Positions 1 to 5,982 of a stretch of 12,538 nucleotides of DNA are shown piece by piece. Each line of letters opens with the position of its first letter. Positions within the stretch are counted from its first letter, which is position 1. The DNA is from Vallitalea maricola. GTDB taxonomy: Bacteria > Bacillota > Clostridia > Lachnospirales > Vallitaleaceae. The stretch covers positions 1 through 12,538 of the forward strand of contig NZ_BTPU01000110.1 of the NCBI RefSeq assembly GCF_036985595.1, given 5' to 3'. Under the pieces are notes generated by a model. It saw only the letters and a list, made by a program, of their open reading frames with translations. It searched no databases and was not told the origin of the DNA. The position numbers and the translations under genes were made by a program.

Positions 1-45
1 AAGTAAAGGTCTTATTTTTATTATTTTTTATCTCTTTTTCTCTAT

Positions 46-74
46 AGAACATTTATCCAGTAATAGCGTATAAT
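46..74 (+). promoter_or_regulatory. possible promoter upstream of repeat copy A
   Basis: A perfect TATAAT lies at 69-74, with AGAACA (46-51) at a 17-base spacing as a poor -35 match. Transcription would start near 81, and the RNA would carry repeat copy A and then the relA leader. The DNA is so AT-rich that a chance TATAAT is quite possible, so this is a weak candidate. Confidence 0.3.
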
Positions 75-104
75 ACATACTAAATAATAATATATATTAT
101 TCTA

Positions 105-230
105 TATAAGTTCAGTTAAATAATTGCTATAGACCCAGAGATTATTTAGTTCTATTTAACTTATAAGATCAACGAAAATCTATTGAACTTATTGAAATGG
201 GTGTATAGATGTTCAAGTTCAACATATATA
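105..230 (+). repeat. dispersed structured intergenic repeat, copy A (upstream of relA)
   Basis: About 125 bases that recur at 3787-3910. By hand alignment there are roughly 16 mismatches and one single-base indel, or about 86% identity. Visible pairings are a 5' hairpin TAAATAAT/ATTATTTA, a central hairpin ATAAGATCAA/TTGAACTTAT with one A-A mismatch around an A-rich loop, and a long-range pairing of CTATAGACCCA with TGGGTGTATAG (10 of 11 positions). The last would pair the loop of the first hairpin with downstream sequence. No reading frame or clean terminal inverted repeats are seen. It could be a structured leader RNA, a small non-autonomous mobile element or another repeat family; I do not recognise it as a known riboswitch. 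The rest of the gene-free stretch 1-385 holds only AT-rich DNA and candidate promoters. Confidence 0.75.
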
Positions 231-275
231 TAAATTACTATGCTTAATAGATTAAAGTTTAGAGTGCAATAATTC

Positions 276-304
276 TTGCATTTTGTAAGAAAAAAAACTA
301 TAAT
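276..304 (+). promoter_or_regulatory. candidate sigma-A promoter for relA
   Basis: TTGCAT (276-281) and a perfect TATAAT (299-304) are separated by 17 bases. The -35 shares only its first three bases with TTGACA. Transcription would start about 310-312, giving a leader of roughly 75 bases before relA. The TTGCA of the -35 also forms the 3' arm of a small hairpin with TGCAA at 265-269. The spacing and -10 are good, but the AT-rich background limits certainty. Confidence 0.45.
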
Positions 305-385
305 ATATAGATATATTAGATTCATCAATAATTCAGTTTAAAAACTAGAAATACTAAATAAAATGTAAATAGAAGCGGTGATGAA

Positions 386-2596
386 ATGCCTGATAAAATT
401 TATATGGATTTATTAGAAGTAATAAGAAAATACCACCCATCCGAAGATTTTTCCATGATTCAAAAAGCATATCAACTTGCTAAGACAGCTCATGAAAGAC
501 AGCTTAGAAAATCAGGGGAACCTTATATAATACATCCTTTGGCTGTTGCTCATTTGCTAGCTGAACTAGAGCTTGATAAAGAATCGATAATGGCTGGTAT
601 ACTTCATGATGTTGTAGAAGATACAGAATATACAATAGAATATATTACACATGAATTCAGTAAGGAAGTTGCTCTATTGGTTGATGGAGTAACTAAACTG
701 GAAAAAATCCCTTATTCTACAGATAAAGAAGAAATACAAGCGGAAAATTATAGAAAAATGTTTTTGGCTATGTCAAAGGATATACGTGTAATTCTTATAA
801 AATTGGCAGATAGACTTCATAATATGCGTACTCTAAGATATAAGTCAGAAGAAAAGCAGAAGAAGATTGCTAAGGAAACATTAGATATTTATGCTCCTTT
901 AGCTCATAGATTAGGTATTTCAAAATTTAAAATTGAATTAGAAGACCTATCATTCAGATACCTTAATCCCGAAGCTTATTATGACTTAGTTGAAAAGATA
1001 GCTAGAAAAAGAGATGATAGGATTAGCTTCGTAGATAAAATTGTTGTAGATATAAAAGGTGAAATAGATAGGATTGGAATAAAAGCAGAAGTAGACGGTC
1101 GACCAAAACACTTCTTTAGTATTTATAAAAAAATGGTTGGACAGAATAAGACCATTGATCAAATATATGATCTTTTTGCAGTAAGAGCTGTTGTAGAATC
1201 AGTTAAAGATTGTTATGGAGTCTTAGGTGTAATCCATGAAATGTATAAACCAATACCAGGAAGGTTCAAAGACTATATTGCTATGCCCAAACCAAACATG
1301 TATCAATCGTTACATACAACGGTTATTGGTCCAGAAGGAGAACCTTTCGAAATGCAGATCAGAACATATGAAATGCATAGAACTGCTGAATATGGTATTG
1401 CTGCTCACTGGAAATATAAAGAAGGTAAGACAACGGAATCAATGGAGCAGAGCGAAGAACAAAAATTAAATTGGTTAAGACAGATTTTGGAATGGCAGAG
1501 AGACATGTCTGATAATAAAGAATTCCTGGATGTTCTCAAATCTGATTTAGATGTTTTTGCCGATCAGGTATATGCATTTACACCTTCAGGTGATGTAATA
1601 GATCTACCGGCTGGTTCAACTCCTATTGACTTTGCTTATCATATCCATAGTGCTGTAGGAAATAAAATGGTTGGTGCTAGAGTCAATGGCAAAATAGTTA
1701 CATTTGATTATAAGATTAAAAATGGAGATAGAATTGAAATAATTACTTCACAGAATTCTCATGGCCCAAGTAGAGATTGGTTAAACATCATAAAAAGCTC
1801 ACAAGCTAAAAGTAAAATCAATCAGTGGTTCAGGAAAGAATTCAAGGAAGACAATATTGTCAGAGGTAAAGAATTAATAGAGAAATATTCAAAAGCCAAG
1901 GGGATACCCCTTAGTGATATAATCAAACCTGAATTTACACAAGCCGTTAAAAGAAAATATGGCTTCAAGGACTGGGAAGCTGTATGTGCTGCTATAGGTC
2001 ATGGAGGCTTGAAGGAAGGACAGATAGTCAATAGGCTTTATGAAGAATATAAAAAGAAAATCAAGGTAACTAATAAAAATAGTGAAGTAGTTGAAGAAGT
2101 ATTTGATATAAACCCTTCAACAGCAAAACAATCCAAAAGTGGTATTGTTGTAAAAGGTGTAGAAGATTTGGCTGTTAGATTTAGTAAATGCTGTAATCCA
2201 GTGCCTGGGGACGAAATAATAGGATTTATTACTAGAGGCAGGGGTGTATCAATACATCGAACGGATTGTAGTAACATCATTAATCTATCAGAATTGGAAA
2301 GACATAGATTGATTGAAGCTGAATGGCAAAGTCTGGATGAGAAAGAATCTAGTCGCCTATATCAGGTTGAAATTCAGATAATAAGTTCTAATAGAGTAGG
2401 TTTATTATATGATATATCAAAAGTATTAACTGAAGAAAGGATACCTGTAAAATCATTAAATGCTCGTTCTAATAAGGGTGATAAGTCTATTTTTAATGTA
2501 ACTATGGATATCAATGGTGTTAATCAATTGAATAAACTTACTAAAAAGTTAAGAAACATTGAAGGTGTTGAAGAAATAATAAGAACCAATAGCTAG
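386..2596 (+). CDS. relA: bifunctional (p)ppGpp synthetase/hydrolase, Rel/SpoT family
   Basis: A cytosolic stringent-response enzyme that makes (p)ppGpp by transferring pyrophosphate from ATP to GDP or GTP, and also hydrolyses it. Its 736 residues match the length of full Rel proteins. The N-terminal HD hydrolase domain keeps H50, HD at 74-75 (ILHDVVEDT) and DRLHNM near 142-147, so hydrolysis is expected. The synthetase domain (about 235-345) has RFKDYI at 293-298 and EMQIRT at 322-327. The basic RxKD motif is that of bifunctional Rel, not the EXDD of synthetase-only RelA. A TGS domain (about 390-455), the conserved-cysteine segment FSKCCNPVPGDE (599-610) and a C-terminal ACT domain (about 659-736) follow. 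The ATG at 386 follows GCGGTGAT, which pairs with the 16S 3' end. dtd starts 17 bases after the stop, the usual Firmicute pairing. Repeat copy A and candidate promoters lie upstream. Confidence 0.97.
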   Translation: MPDKIYMDLLEVIRKYHPSEDFSMIQKAYQLAKTAHERQLRKSGEPYIIHPLAVAHLLAELELDKESIMAGILHDVVEDTEYTIEYITHEFSKEVALLVDGVTKLEKIPYSTDKEEIQAENYRKMFLAMSKDIRVILIKLADRLHNMRTLRYKSEEKQKKIAKETLDIYAPLAHRLGISKFKIELEDLSFRYLNPEAYYDLVEKIARKRDDRISFVDKIVVDIKGEIDRIGIKAEVDGRPKHFFSIYKKMVGQNKTIDQIYDLFAVRAVVESVKDCYGVLGVIHEMYKPIPGRFKDYIAMPKPNMYQSLHTTVIGPEGEPFEMQIRTYEMHRTAEYGIAAHWKYKEGKTTESMEQSEEQKLNWLRQILEWQRDMSDNKEFLDVLKSDLDVFADQVYAFTPSGDVIDLPAGSTPIDFAYHIHSAVGNKMVGARVNGKIVTFDYKIKNGDRIEIITSQNSHGPSRDWLNIIKSSQAKSKINQWFRKEFKEDNIVRGKELIEKYSKAKGIPLSDIIKPEFTQAVKRKYGFKDWEAVCAAIGHGGLKEGQIVNRLYEEYKKKIKVTNKNSEVVEEVFDINPSTAKQSKSGIVVKGVEDLAVRFSKCCNPVPGDEIIGFITRGRGVSIHRTDCSNIINLSELERHRLIEAEWQSLDEKESSRLYQVEIQIISSNRVGLLYDISKVLTEERIPVKSLNARSNKGDKSIFNVTMDINGVNQLNKLTKKLRNIEGVEEIIRTNS

Positions 2597-2613
2597 AAAG
2601 GATAAGTAGTATT

Positions 2614-3063
2614 ATGAGAGTTGTTATACAGAGAGTTAAACATGCATCTGTAAAAGTTGAAGGCGAATTGATAGGTGAAATAGGTAAAGGGATATTAGTG
2701 CTAGTAGGATTTTTAGATAATGATGATATGAAAGTATATGATTATATGCTTGATAAAATAATTAACTTAAGAATATTTGAAGATGAAGATGATAAAATGA
2801 ATCTATCAGTCAAAGATATTGAAGGTGAGATAATTATTGTTCCTAACTTTACTTTGTATGGTGATTGTAGAAAAGGACGTAGACCTAGTTATTCAGTAGC
2901 TGCTAAGCCGGATAAAGCTAGAATGATTTTTGATGAATTCATTAAGAGAGCTAATGAAAAATATGATGGCATAAAGCAAGGTATGTTCCAAGCTGATATG
3001 AAGGTAGAGCTATTAAATGATGGACCTGTAACTTTACTTTTAGATAGTGAGAAAGTGTTTTAG
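2614..3063 (+). CDS. dtd: D-aminoacyl-tRNA deacylase
   Basis: Removes D-amino acids, and glycine mischarged on tRNA-Ala, from tRNA in the cytosol. The chirality proofreading enzyme acts as a homodimer. Its 149 residues are the normal family length. It begins MRVVIQRVKHASV, contains FTLYGDCRKGRRPSY (79-93) with the family's conserved threonine at residue 80, and ends with NDGPVTLLLD (135-144), whose Gly-Pro is the cross-subunit motif that rejects L-amino acids. The usual SQ before FTL is PN here, a small departure from the textbook motif. The ATG at 2614 has AAAGGA at 2597-2602, directly after the relA stop, so translation probably follows relA on one transcript. A hairpin terminator lies just beyond the gene. 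Confidence 0.96.
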   Translation: MRVVIQRVKHASVKVEGELIGEIGKGILVLVGFLDNDDMKVYDYMLDKIINLRIFEDEDDKMNLSVKDIEGEIIIVPNFTLYGDCRKGRRPSYSVAAKPDKARMIFDEFIKRANEKYDGIKQGMFQADMKVELLNDGPVTLLLDSEKVF

Positions 3064-3081
3064 CATAGTGTTAATCAAATT

Positions 3082-3119
3082 GATAGTAGGAGAATGTTAT
3101 TACTCTTAGCTATCTTTTT
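3082..3119 (+). terminator. Rho-independent terminator after dtd
   Basis: GATAGTAGGAG (3082-3092) pairs with CTCTTAGCTATC (3103-3114) to give an 11-base-pair stem with one bulged G and one G-U pair around a 10-base loop. Five T's follow (3115-3119). It would end the relA-dtd transcript. Only 18 bases separate it from the next start codon, leaving no room for a promoter, so the hydrolase gene must rely on readthrough or on a promoter inside dtd. Confidence 0.7.
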
Positions 3120-3137
3120 GTAAGAGGAGGATTTATA

Positions 3138-3764
3138 ATGAAAGTTAAAACAATGATGTTAGGGATTTTGCAGACAAATGTTTACATTGTTTATGATGAA
3201 GAAAGTAAAGATGCAGTAGTTATTGACCCAGCTGGGGATGAAGATAGAATCATTAGGTTTATTGAAGAGAAGAATCTAAGATTAATGGGAATTCTTGTTA
3301 CACATGGACACTTCGATCATATCGGAGTAGTAGATGCTATCAGGGATAATTATGGAGTACCTGTATTTACTAGCAGAGAAGAAGGGGAGCTTATGGCTGA
3401 CCCTAATAAAAATTTATCCTTGAATCTTATGAGAAAAGTTGTTGCAGTAGAAAATGATGAAGTTGTTGGAGATAAAGATATTCTTGAATTTGGTGAATTA
3501 GTGTTTGATTGTATTGTTGTTCCAGGTCATTCACCAGAAAGTGTATGTTACTATAATAGGGAGAATGATATATTGTTTTGTGGGGATACATTGTTTGCGG
3601 GTTCTATAGGTAGGACTGATTTTTATGATGGACCCCAAGATACATTAATTAATAGTATAAAGGATAAACTTATGATTTTACCAGAAGAGACAAAAGTTTA
3701 TCCAGGCCATGGTTTTCAAACAACTATTGGTTATGAGAAAAAGACGAATATATATATGTGTTAA
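3138..3764 (+). CDS. metallo-beta-lactamase-fold hydrolase, glyoxalase II-like
   Basis: A 208-residue cytosolic metal-dependent hydrolase of the small glyoxalase II-like group (YcbL/YqgX type), likely to cleave a thioester such as S-lactoylglutathione or a related thiol adduct. The true substrate is not shown by the sequence. The metal ligands are all present: THGHFDH (55-61), GHSPES with H131, CGDTLF with D150, and PGHG with H191. It lacks the extra C-terminal helical domain of classical glyoxalase II. The last residues (TTIGYEKKTNIYMC) follow the family pattern except for the final few. A strong GAGGAGG (3124-3130) sits 7 bases before the ATG. It lies between dtd and hemZ, a placement common in Clostridia, but a terminator precedes it. 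No signal peptide is seen. Confidence 0.9.
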   Translation: MKVKTMMLGILQTNVYIVYDEESKDAVVIDPAGDEDRIIRFIEEKNLRLMGILVTHGHFDHIGVVDAIRDNYGVPVFTSREEGELMADPNKNLSLNLMRKVVAVENDEVVGDKDILEFGELVFDCIVVPGHSPESVCYYNRENDILFCGDTLFAGSIGRTDFYDGPQDTLINSIKDKLMILPEETKVYPGHGFQTTIGYEKKTNIYMC

Positions 3765-3786
3765 GATTAATTATTTTAATTATATT

Positions 3787-3910
3787 GATAAGTTTAATTA
3801 AATAATGCTATAGAGCCAGTAATTATTTAACTATATTCAACTTATAAAATCAATGAAAATATATTGAACTTATTGAAATGGGTGTATAGCTGTTTAAGTC
3901 CAATATATAT
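3787..3910 (+). repeat. dispersed structured intergenic repeat, copy B (upstream of hemZ)
   Basis: Second copy of the element at 105-230, about 86% identical by hand alignment. It fills most of the 160-base gap between the hydrolase and hemZ, and ends exactly where the hemZ ribosome binding site (AGGAG, 3911-3915) begins. The hairpins persist despite base changes: TTAAATAAT/ATTATTTAA is fully paired here where copy A has a wobble, and the central hairpin keeps TCAAT/ATTGA around the loop GAAAAT. The long-range pairing CTATAGAGCCA/TGGGTGTATAG is weaker, with two mismatches. Its position suggests it could act as a hemZ leader, but a repeat inserted between genes would look the same. Confidence 0.75.
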
Positions 3911-3924
3911 AGGAGTAAGATTTA

Positions 3925-5388
3925 ATGTATTTATTGCTAAAAGGTCATGATTATGAATATGAAATCAAAATGCTGCTTAATTTATTTTATCAGGGAGAAA
4001 AATATGATATTGTAGAAGATATACCCCCTGAAGGTGTTACAATTGAAACAGTAGTTTGCGAGAATTATTTTAAAGCTGTTTATTATGAAAATGGTGAAAT
4101 TATAGAAACTTCTTCTCTTGACAAGGAGTATATTAAAGATTTACCAAGTGAATCTCGAGAAAGAAGAAAACAATCAAAAAGGTTACTGAAGACATTACTT
4201 TACGATGTAGCTTCAAAAGTAACTGGTATGAAGCAGCCTTGGGGCATATTGACAGGTATAAGACCTACTAAGATAGTGTTTGATTTAATAGATAGATATG
4301 GTGATGGTGAAGATAAAATTAGAGAATGTCTTGAAAATCATTATAAGATATCTCCACCTAAAATTGATTTAATGATGGAAATTGTAAGAAGTGAGATGGG
4401 GATATTAAGTACTAATAAAGATGATGAAATTAATATATATTTAGGGATACCATTTTGTCCGACTAGATGTTTGTATTGTTCTTTTACGTCGTATCCAATA
4501 GATAAATGGATGTCTCGTGTTATGGATTATCTGCAAGCTTTGGAAAAGGAAATGGAGTATGTTTCAAAAGAATTGTTGGATAATAAGAAGGTTAAAACGA
4601 TATATATAGGTGGTGGTACACCTACATCTCTAAATGCTGAACAGTTAGAAATATTTATGATAATGATAGATAAGCATTTTGATGTTGGATCTTTGGAGGA
4701 ATTTACTGTAGAAGCAGGTAGACCGGATACTATTAATGGTGCTAAGTTAGAAGTATTAAAGAAATATGGCGTTACAAGAATTTCTATTAATCCTCAGACA
4801 ATGAATGATAAGACATTAGAAATTATTGGTAGACGGCATACTGTTGAGGATATATATAGTGCGTTTTCTATGGCTAGGAGAGCAGGTTTTGATAATATTA
4901 ATATGGATTTGATAATAGGGCTTCCTGGGGAGAATTTTTTGGATGTGAAAAAGACCATGGAACAGATTAAAAAGTTAAATCCTGAGAGTGTTACTGTTCA
5001 TACTATGGCGGTGAAACGGGCTTCTAGGTTAAGAGAAAGTATTAGTGAGTATGATTTGATTAGTGATAAGACAATCAGGGAAATGATTGATATGGTTTAT
5101 CATGAATGTAAGTTGGTAGGGTTGAACCCATATTATATGTATAGGCAGAAGAATATGGTTGGTAATTATGAAAATGTGGGGTATTGTTCTACAGGGATGG
5201 AATGTATATACAATGTTGAAATTATAGAAGAGGCGCAATCTATAATTGCTCTTGGTGCGGGTTCTGTTTCTAAGGTTGTATTCAGGGATGAGAATAGGAT
5301 TGAGAGAATTGAAAATGTTAAGAATGTGGAGCAGTATATTGAGCGTATTGATGAGATGATTGATAGGAAGAGGAAGTTTTTTGCTTAA
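3925..5388 (+). CDS. hemZ: coproporphyrinogen dehydrogenase HemZ family, radical SAM protein
   Basis: A radical SAM enzyme of 487 residues, the usual HemZ length, related to oxygen-independent coproporphyrinogen III oxidase HemN. Members are predicted to oxidatively decarboxylate coproporphyrinogen III for haem synthesis. The iron-sulfur cluster motif CPTRCLYC supplies C178, C182 and C185, and YIGGGTPTSL (227-236) is the SAM-binding glycine motif. The N-terminal region carries WGILTGIRPTK (106-116) and the C-terminal part MYRQKNMVGNYENVGY, both typical of HemZ rather than HemN. Activity is inferred from the family; many anaerobic Clostridia carry hemZ without a full haem pathway, so a different substrate is possible. 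The ATG follows AGGAG at 3911-3915, 9 bases away. Repeat copy B abuts this site. No haem neighbour gene is in the window. Confidence 0.93.
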   Translation: MYLLLKGHDYEYEIKMLLNLFYQGEKYDIVEDIPPEGVTIETVVCENYFKAVYYENGEIIETSSLDKEYIKDLPSESRERRKQSKRLLKTLLYDVASKVTGMKQPWGILTGIRPTKIVFDLIDRYGDGEDKIRECLENHYKISPPKIDLMMEIVRSEMGILSTNKDDEINIYLGIPFCPTRCLYCSFTSYPIDKWMSRVMDYLQALEKEMEYVSKELLDNKKVKTIYIGGGTPTSLNAEQLEIFMIMIDKHFDVGSLEEFTVEAGRPDTINGAKLEVLKKYGVTRISINPQTMNDKTLEIIGRRHTVEDIYSAFSMARRAGFDNINMDLIIGLPGENFLDVKKTMEQIKKLNPESVTVHTMAVKRASRLRESISEYDLISDKTIREMIDMVYHECKLVGLNPYYMYRQKNMVGNYENVGYCSTGMECIYNVEIIEEAQSIIALGAGSVSKVVFRDENRIERIENVKNVEQYIERIDEMIDRKRKFFA

Positions 5389-5450
5389 AAATTGTTATTA
5401 TAAGTAGAAGAAGTGTGTTAGGGTTGAGAGGTATGCAGTGCAAATAGGCC

Positions 5451-5478
5451 GTAGATGAATAGATATCTATTCATCTAC
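5451..5478. repeat. perfect 28-base palindrome between hemZ and the trp promoter
   Basis: GTAGATGAATAGAT (5451-5464) is followed directly by its exact reverse complement (5465-5478), so 14 bases on each side match without error. As RNA it makes a very stable hairpin and could end the hemZ transcript or protect its 3' end, but no T-run follows. A weaker inverted repeat comes next, TCAGAA (5479-5484) with TTCTGA (5495-5500). As DNA, the symmetry would suit a dimeric regulator about 70 bases upstream of the trp -35. The sequence alone cannot choose between these. Confidence 0.8.
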
Positions 5479-5546
5479 TCAGAATAAAATTCTTTTCTGA
5501 TTTACTTGCAAAATATAAAGAAAATATAAAGAATAGTAATTAAATA

Positions 5547-5575
5547 TTTACAAACAAAATAAAATATGTTATAAT
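5547..5575 (+). promoter_or_regulatory. trp operon promoter (extended -10, sigma-A type)
   Basis: TTTACA (5547-5552, five of six consensus bases) and a perfect TATAAT (5570-5575) are separated by 17 bases. TG at 5567-5568, one base before the -10, makes it an extended -10 promoter. Transcription should begin near 5582, just before the T-box leader. A promoter this close to consensus suits an operon controlled by transcription attenuation rather than by initiation. Confidence 0.85.
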
Positions 5576-5593
5576 CTGATAAAATATTTAAAA

Positions 5594-5844
5594 ATCTGTG
5601 ATTGGAAAGAGTACTTTTCTGAATTTATTGCAGCGAGCCGTCGGTAGGTGTGAGGTACGGTATAGATGATGAATAGGAATGGCTCCATGAGATGCTAGAT
5701 GAAAGGTTGTTGACTGAGTAGTTGATGCCGGGAACTCCCGTTATTGAGTTAGGATATCGATGTAATTCTGTATCTGAAAATATAGCATAGATTTGAGTGG
5801 TATAACGGTCTTTCGTCTCAACATGACGGTAGTACCGTTTTTTT
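5594..5844 (+). promoter_or_regulatory. T-box leader, tryptophan-specific (UGG specifier)
   Basis: A tRNA-sensing leader that lets transcription continue when uncharged tRNA-Trp binds. Visible elements in order are: GGAAAGAGTAC near the start (5605-5614); the stem I AGCGAG bulge (5632-5637) and distal loop GGTGTGAG (5647-5654), flanked by CCGT/ACGG; a specifier loop closed by TGGA (5603-5606) with TCCA (5684-5687), holding the TGG codon at 5680-5682; the pseudoknot hairpin TGCCGGGAACTCCCGTTA (5726-5743); and the T-box bulge at 5795-5807. In the antiterminator, TTGAG (5793-5797) pairs with CTCAA (5817-5821) and ACG (5805-5807) with CGT (5814-5816). TGGT (5798-5801) is placed to pair with the tRNA 3' end. 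The Trp specifier agrees with the downstream trp genes. A second antiterminator/terminator module follows. Confidence 0.93.
5804..5844 (+). terminator. T-box terminator 1
   Basis: AACGGT (5804-5809) pairs with ACCGTT (5834-5839), with an inner CGTC/GACG pairing (5814-5817 with 5825-5828). A run of seven T's lies at 5838-5844. It shares its 5' arm with antiterminator 1, so the two structures exclude each other. A local alternative hairpin ACGGT-AGT-ACCGT (5826-5838) exists. This terminator looks weaker than the second one. Confidence 0.8.
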
Positions 5845-5847
5845 ATT

Positions 5848-5880
5848 TTTATAAGTTTATTATAAGAATAGACTTATAAA
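5848..5880 (+). other. linker hairpin between the two T-box modules
   Basis: TTTATAAGT (5848-5856) is perfectly complementary to ACTTATAAA (5872-5880), and two further pairs inside leave a loop of about 11 bases. It is AU-rich and begins right after terminator 1. It sits just before antiterminator 2, the place that stem III holds in an ordinary T-box, so it may act as a stem III substitute. That role is inference. Confidence 0.5.
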
Positions 5881-5895
5881 TTACTGAATCTATAG

Positions 5896-5930
5896 TTGGG
5901 TGGCATTAGCGAAAAACCATTTCGTCCCAA
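5896..5930 (+). promoter_or_regulatory. second T-box antiterminator module
   Basis: The T-box core GGGTGGCATTAGCG (5898-5911) appears a second time. TTGGG (5896-5900) pairs with CCCAA (5926-5930), and GCGAA (5909-5913) with TTCGT (5921-5925). TGGC (5901-5904) is left in the bulge to pair with a tRNA 3' end. No stem I, specifier loop or pseudoknot hairpin precedes it: only about 50 bases separate it from terminator 1. It therefore belongs to a partly duplicated T-box that shares the upstream UGG specifier domain. Confidence 0.88.
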
Positions 5931-5951
5931 TAGGGGGCGAAGTGGTTTTTT
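5912..5951 (+). terminator. T-box terminator 2, just upstream of trpE
   Basis: A long hairpin with stem about 5912-5928 against 5934-5950, the loop AATAG, and a run of six T's (5946-5951). The core is ACCATTTCGTCCC against GGGGCGAAGTGGT, with G-U pairs tolerated. Its 5' arm includes the 3' arm of antiterminator 2, so it forms only when the antiterminator does not. It is stronger than terminator 1 and is the last gate before the trpE ribosome binding site at 5971-5975. Confidence 0.9.
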
Positions 5952-5982
5952 GTCGTATTTAGAATTAAATGGAGGTAATGTG

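Noticed and set aside
105..230. Repeat copies A and B as further T-boxes or known riboswitches
   Set aside because: They lack the T-box core, the AG bulge and the pseudoknot hairpin, and I could not match them to the conserved cores of common riboswitch classes.
265..281. Hairpin TGCAA/TTGCA followed by TTTT as a terminator upstream of relA
   Set aside because: The stem is only five to six pairs with low GC, and its 3' arm is better explained as the -35 of the candidate relA promoter.
1236..1469. A 77-codon plus-strand reading frame inside relA
   Set aside because: It lies in another frame of a clear Rel synthetase domain, has no family resemblance and no ribosome binding site of note.
2038..2280. 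An 80-codon minus-strand reading frame opposite the relA 3' half
   Set aside because: Shadow of relA; low-complexity composition and no recognisable domain.
5896..5982. An N-terminal extension of trpE by 29 residues from a TTG start
   Set aside because: This stretch is the second T-box antiterminator and terminator; the ATG at 5983 has an ideal GGAGG and matches the normal TrpE N-terminus.
5582..5982. A trp leader peptide with tandem Trp codons (classical attenuation)
   Set aside because: No short reading frame with clustered TGG codons was seen; the leader elements are those of a T-box.
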